From: Streptomyces sp. NBC_00461
Lineage (GTDB): Bacteria > Actinomycetota > Actinomycetes > Streptomycetales > Streptomycetaceae
Assembly (NCBI RefSeq): GCF_036013935.1
Contig: NZ_CP107902.1
Span: forward strand, 9,147,001-9,211,000
DNA length: 64,000 nucleotides
Direction of reading: 5' to 3'
The notes under the pieces were generated by a model, which was not told the DNA's origin, ran no database searches, and worked only from the letters and a program-made list of their open reading frames with translations. Shown here piece by piece: positions 35,099 to 44,405 of this stretch; the stretch's first letter is position 1; each line of letters starts with the position of its first letter. Made by a program: the position numbers and the translations under genes.

Positions 35099-36982
35099 CT
35101 AGTGGGCCGCGGTCGGCTGCCCCGGGCGCCGCCTGCGGCGGTGCAGGGCGAACGCGGTGCCGGTCGCGCCGGCCGTGAGGAGACCGGCGGCGACGGCGAT
35201 CGGCAGCGCAGGGGAGGCGGAGCCGGTGTCGGCCACGTTCTGCGCCCTCAGGTCGTGGACGTAGGGCGGGTAGGCGCCGTGGGCCGAGGTGTTGGTGGCC
35301 GTCCCGCTGTGGTGCGGGATGCCCTTCACCGACTTGACCGAGCCGTCCGTGTTCAGCAGCACCTGCTTGTTGTTGGGGTGCCGGAAGTCGAACAGGCCCG
35401 TCAGGGAGCCGGCGCGCTGGTCGAAGGAGGCGTCACCGATCCGGCTGGTGTGCCAGTTGTTCTCGATGAACCTGGTGATCGACGCTTGCTCGGTACGGGT
35501 GTGGTCGACCGCGTTGACCTTGCTGTACGGGGAGACGACCAGCAGCGGCTGCCGGGTGCCCGGGCCGCAGCGGTCCGCGTAGCCGCCGGCCGCGGCCGGA
35601 CCGGACTGGCAGGCCGGCCCGTCGAGGGCCTTGCCGTTGGAGCCGGTGGTCGAGTTCTTTGAGCCGTTGAGCACCTTGGCGGCGACGTGGTCGTACCAGC
35701 CGTCGGAGTCGTCGTAGGCGAGCACGACCGCGGTGGACCTCCACTCGGGCGACCGCTGCAGCGCGTTGATCTCCTTGATCAGGAAGTGCTGCTCGTCGGT
35801 CGGGTCCGAGTAGCCGGCGTGGCCGTCCTGGTACTCGGCCGCCTTCAGGAAGCTCACCGCGGGCAGGTTGCCGGCCTTGACGGTCGCGTCGAAGTCCGTC
35901 AGGTCGTAGTTGTGGTTGGCCCGGCCGTTGTGCCCGATCTCGGCGATGCTCTTCGGGGCCAGGTGGTGCGGGTTGGACGTCGACTTGTAGTACTCGAACG
36001 GCGAGTGGTGCGGGCTGTAGTCGACGGACGCGGCGCCGCCGACGTTGGTGTGCGTGGTGTCGCACTTCGCGTAGTCGCCCTGCTTGCCGTCCCAGGCGGT
36101 GCTGGGCCGGAAGCCGCCCTGGAACCAGCCCCAGCTCACCCCCTTGGCGTTGAGCAGGTCACCGATGTTCCTGCCCTGCATCGACGCCAGCGCGCTCGTC
36201 GCGGTGTGGTCCTTGTCCGAGCAGTCGTCGTAGGCGGGGTCCGGGTCGTTGATGACCGTGCCCACGCCCTTGGCGTTGGGGGAGACCACGGCGTACGGGT
36301 CCGGTGTCGAGGTCTGCTTCGGGTTCTCCGTGCCGGTGGCCGGGTCGACGGAGATCACGCCGTGGGTCTGGCCGGAGACCAGGTTGAGCGCACCGGGGGT
36401 GGAGGGCCCGTACACCGAGCTGAACGACTTGTCGTTCAGCGCGTAGTGCTGGGCGTAGTTCCACAGGGCCGTGACGGTGTTGCCGTCGTAGTAGTCCATC
36501 ACCAGGCCGGGCTCGCCGAAGAGCCCGGTGCACTTGTTGACCTCGGTGTTCTCGACGTACTTGTCGGCCTTGCCGCCGTCGGCCGCGTACTGCTCGGGGC
36601 CGTAGGAATGGTTCTGGTCGCAGGTCATGGCCTGCGAGTTGGCCAGACGCTTCGGCTTGTAGAGGTTCGGGTTCTTCTTCAGCAGCCCGGAGTTGAGGAG
36701 GTTGTCGGCCTTCGGGGTGCGCGCCGCCGCCTTGAAGGGGGTGCCGTCGGTGTTGGCGGCCTTCGGGTACGTGGCGAAGTAGTGGTCGAACGAGACGTTC
36801 TCGTCGTAGATCACCACCAGGTGCTTGATCGGGGTCGCGGTGTGCGTGCCGGAGTGGCCGTGGCCGGCGGCGGCCGAGGCCGGTACGGCCCCGCCCGCGC
36901 TCGCCAGGGCGGCCGCGCCGAGCAGGGCACCCGCACGGGTCAACCCGCGCCACGCCCTTGAGGTTCTGCCTGTGCCGATCAT
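35099..36982 (-). CDS. Secreted phosphoesterase/acid phosphatase-like protein (PF04185 type)
   Basis: 627 residues. A signal peptide at 1-38 (GALLGAAALASAGGAVPASA) is followed by the phosphoesterase opening HLVVIYDENVSFDHYFATYP, metal/active-site parts FSSVYGPSTPGALN and AYDDSDGWYDHV. The C-terminus has NVADTGSASPALPIAVAAGL, a hydrophobic helix and HRRRRR, the plan of a cell-wall sorting signal with VADTG close to the LAxTG motif used by class E sortases. It probably hydrolyses phosphomonoesters or phospholipid head groups on the cell surface. A phosphate-regulated promoter was not recognised. Confidence 0.9.
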   Translation of the reverse strand: MIGTGRTSRAWRGLTRAGALLGAAALASAGGAVPASAAAGHGHSGTHTATPIKHLVVIYDENVSFDHYFATYPKAANTDGTPFKAAARTPKADNLLNSGLLKKNPNLYKPKRLANSQAMTCDQNHSYGPEQYAADGGKADKYVENTEVNKCTGLFGEPGLVMDYYDGNTVTALWNYAQHYALNDKSFSSVYGPSTPGALNLVSGQTHGVISVDPATGTENPKQTSTPDPYAVVSPNAKGVGTVINDPDPAYDDCSDKDHTATSALASMQGRNIGDLLNAKGVSWGWFQGGFRPSTAWDGKQGDYAKCDTTHTNVGGAASVDYSPHHSPFEYYKSTSNPHHLAPKSIAEIGHNGRANHNYDLTDFDATVKAGNLPAVSFLKAAEYQDGHAGYSDPTDEQHFLIKEINALQRSPEWRSTAVVLAYDDSDGWYDHVAAKVLNGSKNSTTGSNGKALDGPACQSGPAAAGGYADRCGPGTRQPLLVVSPYSKVNAVDHTRTEQASITRFIENNWHTSRIGDASFDQRAGSLTGLFDFRHPNNKQVLLNTDGSVKSVKGIPHHSGTATNTSAHGAYPPYVHDLRAQNVADTGSASPALPIAVAAGLLTAGATGTAFALHRRRRRPGQPTAAH

Positions 36983-37189
36983 GCTGTCTCGCCTTCCGAG
37001 AGCACTGCGTCCACTGAATTCCGTCGCCCACGGCGTATCCGTATATCCGTGGCCAGGACATCTACAGCTGGATCATGGGCAATGGTGACGGCGGGGCGGG
37101 GGAGGGGCAATGACGGCTCAGCGAATGTTCGGTCAGGAAATGCTCATCGTATTTTGGTGCGCTCTTGACCGGTATTCGGACAGGCGGCT

Positions 37190-38413
37190 TCAGGCCAGCA
37201 GTGCGCGCCCCAGCCAGTCGGAGCCGTCCCGCACGCCCGGCAGGGCGAAGAAGTAGCCGCCGCCGAACGGGGAGATGTAATCGACCAGCGGCTCGCCTGC
37301 CAGCCGCTTCTGCACGGCCTCGAACTGGCGGGCGAGGTCCTGCTGGTAGCTGCAGAACAGCAGGCCCATGTCGAGGTTGCCGTTGCTGTCCGTGCCGCGG
37401 TCGTAGTTGTAGCCGCGGCGCAGGATGCGCTGCTCGTCGGTGGATGCGGTGCGCGGGTTGGCCAGCCGGATGTGGCTGTCCAGGGGGATCACGTCGCCCT
37501 GGGGGTCCTGCGAATAGTTGGGGGTGTCCTTCTCGTGGCGTCCGTCCAGGGGCGCGCCGGTGTCCCGGGCGCGGCCGAACATCCGCTCCTGCTCGGTGAT
37601 CGAGACACGGTCCCAGAACTCCACGAGCATGCGGATCAGCCGTACGGCCTGATAGCTGCCGCCGACCGCCCAGTCCGGTTCGCCCGCGCCGCCGCCCACC
37701 CACACCAGGCGGTCCATCGCGCGGGCGTCGCGCACGTCGGGGTTGGCGATGCCGTCCTTGAACCCCATGTGGTTGCGGGGCGCGCCCGAGGGACGGGGCG
37801 GGCTGATGAAGCCGTCCATGCGCCAGCGCACCTGCATACCGCCGCGGGTGTGCCGGGTGATGTCGCGCAGGGCGTGCAGCACCGTGTCCGTGTGGGCGGC
37901 GCACAGCTGCACGCTCAGATCGCCGTGGCACCAGGCGGCGTCGAGGTCGTCGTCGGGGAACGACGGCATCGCGGTCAGCCGACGGGGTCTGCGGGCGGCC
38001 AGGCCGTAGCGCTCGTCGAAGAGGGAGGCGCCGGCACCGACGGTGACGGTCAGGGCGTCCGCGGGTACGTCGGGGCCGAGGGTGCCGGAGTCGACGGGCG
38101 GGGCGGTGATGCCCAGCTCGTCCTGGCTGCCGCCGGCGGTGAGGTACCGGGCCCGGTCGGTGAGCGTGCGCAGCAGATCGGCCAGCTCGCGACGGTTCTC
38201 GGCGGTCGTGTCGAAGGACACGAAGGCCGTGGCGCGCTGCGCCGGGGTGACGATGCCGGCCTGGTGCCGGCCGTGGAAGGCCACCCGCGCACTCTCGTGG
38301 GACTGCGCGGCGGCGGACGCGGCTGTGTGGTCCGCGGCCACGAGTCCCGTGCCGGCCACGGCAGCGGCGCCGGCCAGGAAGCCCCGGCGCCCGACGTTGT
38401 TCACCGGGTTCAC
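37190..38413 (-). CDS. efeB: EfeB, deferrochelatase / DyP-type peroxidase
   Basis: 407 residues from GTG 38413, overlapping the efeO stop. The Tat signal is [20 protein letters not shown]. The DyP signature is [11 protein letters not shown] (GxxDG with catalytic Asp). [20 protein letters not shown] is the usual N-terminal ferredoxin-like half. EfeB is a haem peroxidase exported folded by Tat. In the EfeUOB system it supports ferrous iron uptake and may release iron from haem. EfeO is coupled upstream; no EfeU is present in the window. Confidence 0.93.
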   Translation of the reverse strand: MNPVNNVGRRGFLAGAAAVAGTGLVAADHTAASAAAQSHESARVAFHGRHQAGIVTPAQRATAFVSFDTTAENRRELADLLRTLTDRARYLTAGGSQDELGITAPPVDSGTLGPDVPADALTVTVGAGASLFDERYGLAARRPRRLTAMPSFPDDDLDAAWCHGDLSVQLCAAHTDTVLHALRDITRHTRGGMQVRWRMDGFISPPRPSGAPRNHMGFKDGIANPDVRDARAMDRLVWVGGGAGEPDWAVGGSYQAVRLIRMLVEFWDRVSITEQERMFGRARDTGAPLDGRHEKDTPNYSQDPQGDVIPLDSHIRLANPRTASTDEQRILRRGYNYDRGTDSNGNLDMGLLFCSYQQDLARQFEAVQKRLAGEPLVDYISPFGGGYFFALPGVRDGSDWLGRALLA

Positions 38414-39666
38414 GCGGTCCTCCGTACGTCGGTGAGAGCGGCCACGCCGGACAACCGCTCGACCAGCTCGCCCAGGTCGGCGTCGACCTTCTCGCGCTGG
38501 GCGCGGGTCAGCCGGTCCAGGGGCGTCCAGTGACCGTCGTGGTCGAAGCCGTCGAGCGTGCGCCCGGTGCGGGCCATCCACGTGTCGACGCCGGACAGGC
38601 CGGTGTCGCGGGTCTTCAGCAGCGGACGCAGATATCCGAGGAGCACGCCGGTGCCGTCGAGGTTGGCGCGGGCGGTGGCCAGATTGGTCCCGCTGCCGTA
38701 GTCGGTACGGCCGGTCAGCTCGAATTGCACGCTGTTCTCCAGGATCTCGTGCGCGCGCAGACCGACGTCCGCCGGATCCATCCGCTGGTCGGGCCAGTCG
38801 TCGCGCAAGGTGTGCACGGCCCCTGCGAGCCGCTCGGCCGGCCCGCGCAGGCTGCTCGCCGGCTCGCCGTGCCACAGTCCGTACTCCACCCGGTGGAACC
38901 CGGCGAAGTCCGTGTCGTGCACCCCGCCGGACAGGCCCGCGGTGGTGCCGTTGATCGCCGCGTCCGCGTCGCCGAACGTGCCGTAGGCGGCACCCATCCG
39001 CTCGTACACCAGATGCGCGGTGAGCCAGTCCGTGCGCGCGCTCGTCAGGTCCCCGCGGTCGATCGCGTCGCGCAGCGCGTCGGTCTTCCGCGCCAGCTCG
39101 ACCGTGCGGGTCCGGATCCACTTCTGGTAGGCGAGGGTGGGCGGGATGAGCTCCTGCTGGGTCACCGGGACGGCGCCCGGACCGCCCGTCGCCGTCGCAC
39201 CGGTGATGTGCATGGTGGGGCCGGTGACCGCGTCGGCGTCGTCGGGGAGGCACTTGAAGGCGTACGTGCCGTTGCCGAGGGTCACGCGTATCGGGCGCTC
39301 GGTGCCCGGCGCGAGTCCCTCGACCTCGCCGTAGACCGCGCCCGTCCTCGGGTCGGTCAGATAGACCTCGGCCGCTGTGCCGGAGCTGTTGCGCAGGTCG
39401 AAGACCTGGCGGCCGGGTTCGGGATGGGTCCAGCCGCGGCCGCAGCCGGCGGAGGCGACCTCGACGGTGGTGTGCCGCAGACCGTCGGCCGGCCTCGCCG
39501 CGTGGGCGGTCCCGCCGGAACCCCCGGCCGCCAGAACCCCGGCCACCACCGCGGCCGCGGCCACCAGTGCACCGCCCGCGAGCAGCGCGGTGCGCCGCCG
39601 GGACGGGCGGGGCGGGGGCGCCACGGGATCGGATGCGGCTTCGGCGCCGACCGCGGTTTCGGACAT
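38410..39666 (-). CDS. efeO: EfeO, iron uptake system component (cupredoxin + M75 domain)
   Basis: 418 residues from ATG 39666, with AGGAGG upstream. A single N-terminal membrane segment ([20 protein letters not shown]) follows a Pro/Arg-rich start. Next is a cupredoxin-like domain ([22 protein letters not shown] with Cys) and the M75/imelysin domain with the HxxE motif in [12 protein letters not shown]. EfeO binds ferrous or ferric iron in the periplasm-side space for EfeU. It heads a two-gene operon with efeB. Confidence 0.93.
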   Translation of the reverse strand: MSETAVGAEAASDPVAPPPRPSRRRTALLAGGALVAAAAVVAGVLAAGGSGGTAHAARPADGLRHTTVEVASAGCGRGWTHPEPGRQVFDLRNSSGTAAEVYLTDPRTGAVYGEVEGLAPGTERPIRVTLGNGTYAFKCLPDDADAVTGPTMHITGATATGGPGAVPVTQQELIPPTLAYQKWIRTRTVELARKTDALRDAIDRGDLTSARTDWLTAHLVYERMGAAYGTFGDADAAINGTTAGLSGGVHDTDFAGFHRVEYGLWHGEPASSLRGPAERLAGAVHTLRDDWPDQRMDPADVGLRAHEILENSVQFELTGRTDYGSGTNLATARANLDGTGVLLGYLRPLLKTRDTGLSGVDTWMARTGRTLDGFDHDGHWTPLDRLTRAQREKVDADLGELVERLSGVAALTDVRRTA

Positions 39667-39906
39667 GCCGGGCCTCCTGGGAGTCGTACGAACGAGGCGG
39701 CGTCGAATGATCCTAGGCAGGCCGCGGGACCGCGACCGCGTTTCTGACCTGCTCCTGACCAGAGGAAAATCCAGAATTCGCCCGCGGTTCACCCACCGGC
39801 CCGACAACCACCGGACGCCCACGGTGGCCGTCTCCCGTGCGGCGATTCCGGGCGATCCGCCGGTGACGATGGCTACCGCCGCGGCCATGGACGTGCGTTC
39901 ACCAAG
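39667..39906. other. Promoter region upstream of efeO
   Basis: No gene seen. An AT-richer patch CCAGAGGAAAATCCAGAATT (39759-39778) is unusual for its surroundings and may contain promoter elements. I looked for an iron box (TTAGG ... CCTAA) and found no good match; CCTAGGCAGG at 39712-39721 is only a weak resemblance. Confidence 0.4.
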
Positions 39907-40107
39907 GTGCCCCGGCGCCGCTACTGGATGCCCGCCGAGCATGCGGGCCTGAGCCAGGAGCTCCCCGACTGGCTTTCCTCGACGGAGCCGGACATCGGCG
40001 ATGCGCGGCTTGCCGAGCGCGTCCTGCTCCGTCTGGACGAGTTCGCCACCAGTCGGCACGCCCTCTCCACGCACGGCGGCACGATCGCCATGCCGTGGCC
40101 GCCGTGA
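39907..40107 (+). CDS. Small hypothetical protein (66 residues)
   Basis: GTG 39907 to TGA 40107. Almost every third codon position is G or C, as in real genes here, and the product looks foldable (LSQELPDWLSSTEPDIGDAR, LLRLDEFATSRHALS). No family recognised. Good codon pattern continues past the stop in the +1 frame (CRCADGRAWDAVVTDLGARP, from about 40116), so it could be the front part of a broken longer gene. No clear ribosome site. Confidence 0.4.
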   Translation: MPRRRYWMPAEHAGLSQELPDWLSSTEPDIGDARLAERVLLRLDEFATSRHALSTHGGTIAMPWPP

Positions 40108-40262
40108 GGCAGCCGTGCCGCTGCGCGGACGGCAGAGCGTGGGACGCGGTCGTCACCGACCTGGGCGCTCGCCCCCTCGGACCGTCCCCGCGTCACTCGC
40201 CGCGACGGCGGCCGATCCCGACCAGATCCGCAGGACGGACTCGGGGTCGCGGTCGCAACGCC

Positions 40263-41930
40263 TCAACTTCCTTCCGGCAGCGCACGGTTCAGAACGGTGT
40301 CCAGGTCGACCGCGTCGGGCAGGGTGCCGAAGGCATGTCCCCAGTCGCCGCCCAGCCGGGTCGCGCAGAAGGCGTCGGCGACCGCTGACGGGGCGTGCCG
40401 GACCAGGAGGGAGGCCTGCAGGGTCAGCGCCATCGACTCCACCAGGCGGCGGGCGCCGGACTCGGAACCGTTGGCCAACTGGCCTTCAAGCCGGACCACG
40501 GCGGCGTCCAGCCTGGCGTCCGCCCCCTGCGCCAGGGCGAGTTCGTCGAACAGCGCCTGTGCGGTACCGGGCTCGCGCCTCAACGCCCGCAGTACATCAA
40601 GGGCGTTGACGTTCCCGGAGCCCTCCCAGATCGACAGCAGCGGAGCCTCGCGGTAGTGCCGGGGCATGCCCGACTCCTCCACATAGCCGTTGCCGCCGAG
40701 GCACTCCAGGGCCTCGGCGGTGAAGGCCGGGCCTCGCTTGGTCACCCAGTACTTGCCGACGGCGGTCGCGATCCGCCGGAACGCCGCCTCACCCGCGTCC
40801 CCGCGCACGGCCCGGTCCGCGGCCCCCGCCAGCCGCAGCGTCAGCGTCGTGGCCGCCTCCGACTCCAGCGCGAGGTCCGCCAGGACATTGCGCATCAGGG
40901 GCTGGTCGACCAACCGCGCCCCGAACGCGCTGCGGTGGCGCACATGGTGTCCCGCCTCCACGAGTGTCTTGCGCATCAGCGTGGCCGACATCATCACGCA
41001 GTCGAGCCGGGTGCAGTTGACCATCTCGATGATCGTCTTGACGCCCCGGCCCTCGGGCCCGACCAGCCAGGCCACGGTCCCGTCGAACTCCGGCTCGGAG
41101 GAGGCGTTGGACCGATTGCCCAGCTTGTCCTTGAGGCGCTGGATGCGGAAGGAGTTGCGGCTGCCGTCGGGCAGGATCCGCGGCACCAGGAAACACGAGA
41201 GCCCCTCCGGGGCCTGTGCCAGCACCAGGAACACGTCGCACATGGGCGCCGACGTGAACCACTTGTGGCCGCGCAGCGCGTACATGCCGGGCTCAGCGGT
41301 CGGCCAGGCAGTGGTGGTGTTCGTACGGACGTCGGAGCCGCCCTGCTTCTCCGTCATCCCCATGCCCGCGAGCAGGCCGCGCTTCTCCGTCGGCACCCTG
41401 AGTGCCGGCTCGTACTCCCGGCTGGTCAGCAGGGGTTCGTAGATCTTCGCCAGCTCCGGCTGGGTGCGCAGGGCGGGGACGGCCGCGTACGTCATCGACG
41501 TGGGACAGCCGTGTCCGGCCTCGGTGTGCCCCCACACCAACCCGCCCGCGGTACGGGCGACATGGGCCCCGGGCCGGTCCTCCGCCCACGGTGTGGCGGC
41601 CAGGCCCTCGGCGACCGCGGCCCGCATCAGGTGGTGCCAGCTCGGGTGGAAGTCGACCTCGTCGACGCGGTTGCCGTAGCGGTCGTGCGTGCGCAGCACC
41701 GGCTCGTGGACATTGGCCAGCTCGGCCCACTCCTGCGCTTCCTCGCTCCCGGCCCGCAGTCCCAGCCGCCGGACGCCCTCCTCGGCCCATTCGGCACCCT
41801 CGCGGCGCAGCCCCTCCAACAGGGCCGTGTCCTCGGAGGCGTCGTAGGGCGTCAGGGCGGGGGGCTGGTTGGTGACGTCGTGCGTGGCGTAGTGCTGCCG
41901 GGGCTGCGTGGGCGCGGGTGTCGGAGCCAT
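40263..41930 (-). CDS. Acyl-CoA dehydrogenase family protein (AidB-like)
   Basis: 555 residues from ATG 41930 (ATG 41945 also possible). Flavin-domain marks are GMGMTEKQGGSDVRTNTT, LRGHKWFTSAPMCDVFLVLA, and LGGNGYVEESGMPRHYREAP with LSIWEGSGNV after it, the last being close to AidB/isovaleryl-CoA dehydrogenase. The long insert and N-terminal region fit the AidB group, implicated in protection from alkylation damage in E. coli; substrate here unknown. It is divergent from a PaaX regulator 122 bp away. Confidence 0.9.
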   Translation of the reverse strand: MAPTPAPTQPRQHYATHDVTNQPPALTPYDASEDTALLEGLRREGAEWAEEGVRRLGLRAGSEEAQEWAELANVHEPVLRTHDRYGNRVDEVDFHPSWHHLMRAAVAEGLAATPWAEDRPGAHVARTAGGLVWGHTEAGHGCPTSMTYAAVPALRTQPELAKIYEPLLTSREYEPALRVPTEKRGLLAGMGMTEKQGGSDVRTNTTTAWPTAEPGMYALRGHKWFTSAPMCDVFLVLAQAPEGLSCFLVPRILPDGSRNSFRIQRLKDKLGNRSNASSEPEFDGTVAWLVGPEGRGVKTIIEMVNCTRLDCVMMSATLMRKTLVEAGHHVRHRSAFGARLVDQPLMRNVLADLALESEAATTLTLRLAGAADRAVRGDAGEAAFRRIATAVGKYWVTKRGPAFTAEALECLGGNGYVEESGMPRHYREAPLLSIWEGSGNVNALDVLRALRREPGTAQALFDELALAQGADARLDAAVVRLEGQLANGSESGARRLVESMALTLQASLLVRHAPSAVADAFCATRLGGDWGHAFGTLPDAVDLDTVLNRALPEGS

Positions 41931-42052
41931 GCCGTCATGTTGCATCTTTTCTGCGACCGTAGCAATAGTGCAACAGGAGGGGGTATGTGAAGGCACGCAT
42001 GAAGGTGCGTACGAAAGAGCACAGGCCAAGAGCGCACGTAAAGTACGGGCTC

Positions 42053-42796
42053 ATGCGGATGAACGTGTCAGTGCAGCCCGGCGAGGTCGACCTGCCGCCG
42101 CTGTCCGCGCGGTCGGTCGTGCTGAGCCTGCTCCTGGGCGCGCACCCGCCGGAGCTTCCGGTCAAGGAGCTCGTCCGAGCGGTGGAGCCGTTCGGCGTCG
42201 GCGGCTCCACTCTGCGCGCTGCCCTCAGCCGGATGGTGGCCGCCGGTGACCTGCGCCGCACCGACGCCGTCTACGGACTCAGCGACCGTCTGCTGGCCCG
42301 ACAGCGCCGGCAGGACGACGCGGTGGAGGCGCGCACGCGCGCGTGGGACGGCCACTGGGAGATGGTGGTGATCACGGCGACGGGTCGCGGCCCCGCCGAA
42401 CGTGCCGACCTGCGCGCCCGGTTGACCACCCTGCGGCTCGCGGAACTGCGCGAGGGCGTGTGGCTGCGCCCCGCCAACCTCAGCCGCACCCTGCCGGAGG
42501 AGCTGGAGCAGGTGGCCCAGTCCTACACGGCCCGCCCCGACCGGCCCGCGCGTGAACTGGCCGCGCAGCTGTGGCCGTTGGATACCTGGGCCGTGGCAGC
42601 CCGTGCCCTGCTCGCCCGGGTGGAGGCGGCGGATCGCCCGGCCGACCGTTTCACCGCCTTCACCGCGGTCGTCCGCCACCTGCTCGCCGACCCCGTACTG
42701 CCCCCCGAACTCCTCCCCGCCGACTGGCCGGGCGAGGCCCTGCGTGCCGCGTACGCGGACTACCAGCGGCAGATCACCGGATCGATCGGCCACTGA
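42053..42796 (+). CDS. PaaX family transcriptional regulator
   Basis: 247 residues from ATG 42053. An N-terminal winged helix (SARSVVLSLLLGAHPPELPV, GGSTLRAALSRMVAAGDLRR) is followed by the PaaX middle domain (WDGHWEMVVITATGRGPAER) and C-terminal helices. PaaX repressors respond to phenylacetyl-CoA or other acyl-CoA thioesters, so control of the divergent acyl-CoA dehydrogenase is a reasonable inference. It ends facing the flavin oxidoreductase gene. Confidence 0.9.
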   Translation: MRMNVSVQPGEVDLPPLSARSVVLSLLLGAHPPELPVKELVRAVEPFGVGGSTLRAALSRMVAAGDLRRTDAVYGLSDRLLARQRRQDDAVEARTRAWDGHWEMVVITATGRGPAERADLRARLTTLRLAELREGVWLRPANLSRTLPEELEQVAQSYTARPDRPARELAAQLWPLDTWAVAARALLARVEAADRPADRFTAFTAVVRHLLADPVLPPELLPADWPGEALRAAYADYQRQITGSIGH

Positions 42797-42870
42797 ATCG
42801 GGGCACGGAATGGAGCGGGACACAGGGAAGGGCAGCCCATCGGGTGTCGGCGCGAGGGCGGTGAGTTGAC

Positions 42871-43950
42871 CTACACCGACCGGTGGTACTGGACCGGAAC
42901 CTGTACATCCGCGCCGAGTTCGCGCGCCGCGTGCCGGGCCCACGAGGGGTTGCGCAGCAGTTCGCGGCCGAGGAGCACGGCGTCGGCCTCGTTGTTGGCG
43001 AGGATCTTCTCGGCCTGCTCGGCGTCGGTGATCAGGCCCACCGCGGCGACCGGGAGGGCGGTCCCTGCCTTCACGCGGGCGGCGAACGGGACCTGGTAGC
43101 CGGGGCCCGTCGGGATGTGGACGCCGGAGGCGTTGCCGCCGGTGGAGACGTCGAGGAGGTCGATGCCGTGCGCGTGGAGGTCGGTGGCGAAACGGACGGT
43201 GTCGTCGGCCGTCCAGCCGCCCTCCTCCAGCCAGTCGGTCGCCGAGATCCGGAAGAACAGCGGCTTGTCCTGCGGCCACACCTCCCGTACGGCGTCGACG
43301 ACTTCGAGGGCGAACCGGGTGCGGTTCTCGTACGAGCCGCCGTAGGCGTCGGTGCGGTGGTTGGAGTGGGGGGACAGGAACTCGTTGATCAGATAGCCGT
43401 GGGCGCCGTGGATCTCGGCGACCTCGAAACCGGCCGCCAGGGCACGGCGGGCGGCGTCCGCGAACTGGCCCACGATCTCCCGGATCTGATCCACCGTCAG
43501 CATGGTCGGAACCGGGTGCCCGTCGGCGTACGCGAGGGCGCTCGGCGCGACCCCCTGCCAGCCGTACGCCTCCGGCCCGACCGGCGCGCCGCCCTTCCAG
43601 GTGCGGTCGGTGGAGGCCTTGCGCCCGGCGTGCGCCAGCTGGATGGCGGGCACCGTGCCCTGGGAGACGACGAAGCGGGTGATGCGGCGGAACGCCTCGA
43701 CCTGGGTGTCGTTCCAGATGCCGAGGTCGTACGGCGAGATGCGTCCCTCGGGCGAGACGCCGGTGGCCTCGACGATGATCAGCCCGGTGCCGCCCGCCGC
43801 GCGTGCCGCATAGTGCGCGAAGTGCCAGTCGTTCGGGGCGCCCGTCTCCGGCCCCTCCGGGGCGGCCGAGTACTGGCACATCGGGGGCATCCAGACCCGG
43901 TTCGGGATCGTCAGGTCGCGCAGGGTGAAGGGCTGGAAGAGGGCGCTCAT
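42871..43950 (-). CDS. NADH:flavin oxidoreductase, old yellow enzyme (YqjM class)
   Basis: 359 residues from ATG 43950, with GGAG upstream. TIM barrel with FMN: IPNRVWMPPMCQYSA carries the Cys typical of the YqjM class, followed by QLAHAGRK and the substrate-binding His pair in AEIHGAHGYLINEFLSP. GLITDAEQAEKILANNEADA, then VLLGRELLRNP is the C-terminal phosphate site. Reduces activated C=C bonds with NAD(P)H. The ArsR regulator at 44043 is divergent, 92 bp away, with palindromes in between. Confidence 0.93.
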   Translation of the reverse strand: MSALFQPFTLRDLTIPNRVWMPPMCQYSAAPEGPETGAPNDWHFAHYAARAAGGTGLIIVEATGVSPEGRISPYDLGIWNDTQVEAFRRITRFVVSQGTVPAIQLAHAGRKASTDRTWKGGAPVGPEAYGWQGVAPSALAYADGHPVPTMLTVDQIREIVGQFADAARRALAAGFEVAEIHGAHGYLINEFLSPHSNHRTDAYGGSYENRTRFALEVVDAVREVWPQDKPLFFRISATDWLEEGGWTADDTVRFATDLHAHGIDLLDVSTGGNASGVHIPTGPGYQVPFAARVKAGTALPVAAVGLITDAEQAEKILANNEADAVLLGRELLRNPSWARHAARELGADVQVPVQYHRSV

Positions 43951-44024
43951 GACAAGCTGCTCCGTTCTCACGGGACCGAGGTGTCGTTCGTACGATAGGC
44001 ACCGTAGTACGGGAAGTGTCAAAC

Positions 44025-44040
44025 TACGATGAGTCTCGTA
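44025..44040. promoter_or_regulatory. Operator-like inverted repeat in the OYE/arsR divergent region
   Basis: TACGA TGAGTC TCGTA, ending two bases before the arsR ATG; a shorter TCGTACGA lies at 43988-43995 nearer the OYE gene. The two sites share the CGTAC/TACGA core. Probable target of the ArsR protein. Confidence 0.5.
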
Positions 44041-44042
44041 CA

Positions 44043-44405
44043 ATGGTCCGTGTGAGTCCCGCCACCGCCACCAGCAGCCGCGACCTGCCGCACCCCGCGC
44101 GCGGCGACATCCGGCTGGAAGCCCTGCTGCACGCGCTCTCCGACCCGATGCGGCTGCAGATCGTGCGAGAGCTCGCCGCCGACGGTGACGAGCTCTCCTG
44201 TTCGCACTTCGACCTGCCCGTCACCAAGTCCACGACCACGCACCACTTCCGGGTGCTGCGCGAGGCCGGGGTGATCCGACAGATCTACCGCGGCACGGCC
44301 AAGATGAACGCCCTGCGCCGGGACGACCTAGACGATCTCTTCCCGGGACTTCTCGACGCCCTGCTCGCCGCCGCCGCTCGGCAGGCCGCCCGCCTCGGCG
44401 GCTGA
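44043..44405 (+). CDS. ArsR-family winged-helix regulator
   Basis: 120 residues from ATG 44043. The winged helix is LEALLHALSDPMRLQIVREL, then FDLPVTKSTTTHHFRVLREA and GVIRQIYRGTAKMNALRRDD. The single Cys (LSCSHFD) does not form a metal-binding ELCVC site, so it is probably not a metal sensor; redox or electrophile sensing would fit its divergent old yellow enzyme. Its last 78 bases overlap the end of the nucleobase permease gene on the other strand. Confidence 0.9.
   Translation: MVRVSPATATSSRDLPHPARGDIRLEALLHALSDPMRLQIVRELAADGDELSCSHFDLPVTKSTTTHHFRVLREAGVIRQIYRGTAKMNALRRDDLDDLFPGLLDALLAAAARQAARLGG

Noticed and set aside
36983..37189. PHO box before the phosphatase gene
   Set aside because: No GTTCA-type 11-base direct repeats found; only loosely similar GCCGTCA...GCCC pieces.
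39667..39760. Iron box (DmdR-type) before efeO
   Set aside because: Only CCTAGG-like fragments; no 19-base TTAGG...CCTAA match.
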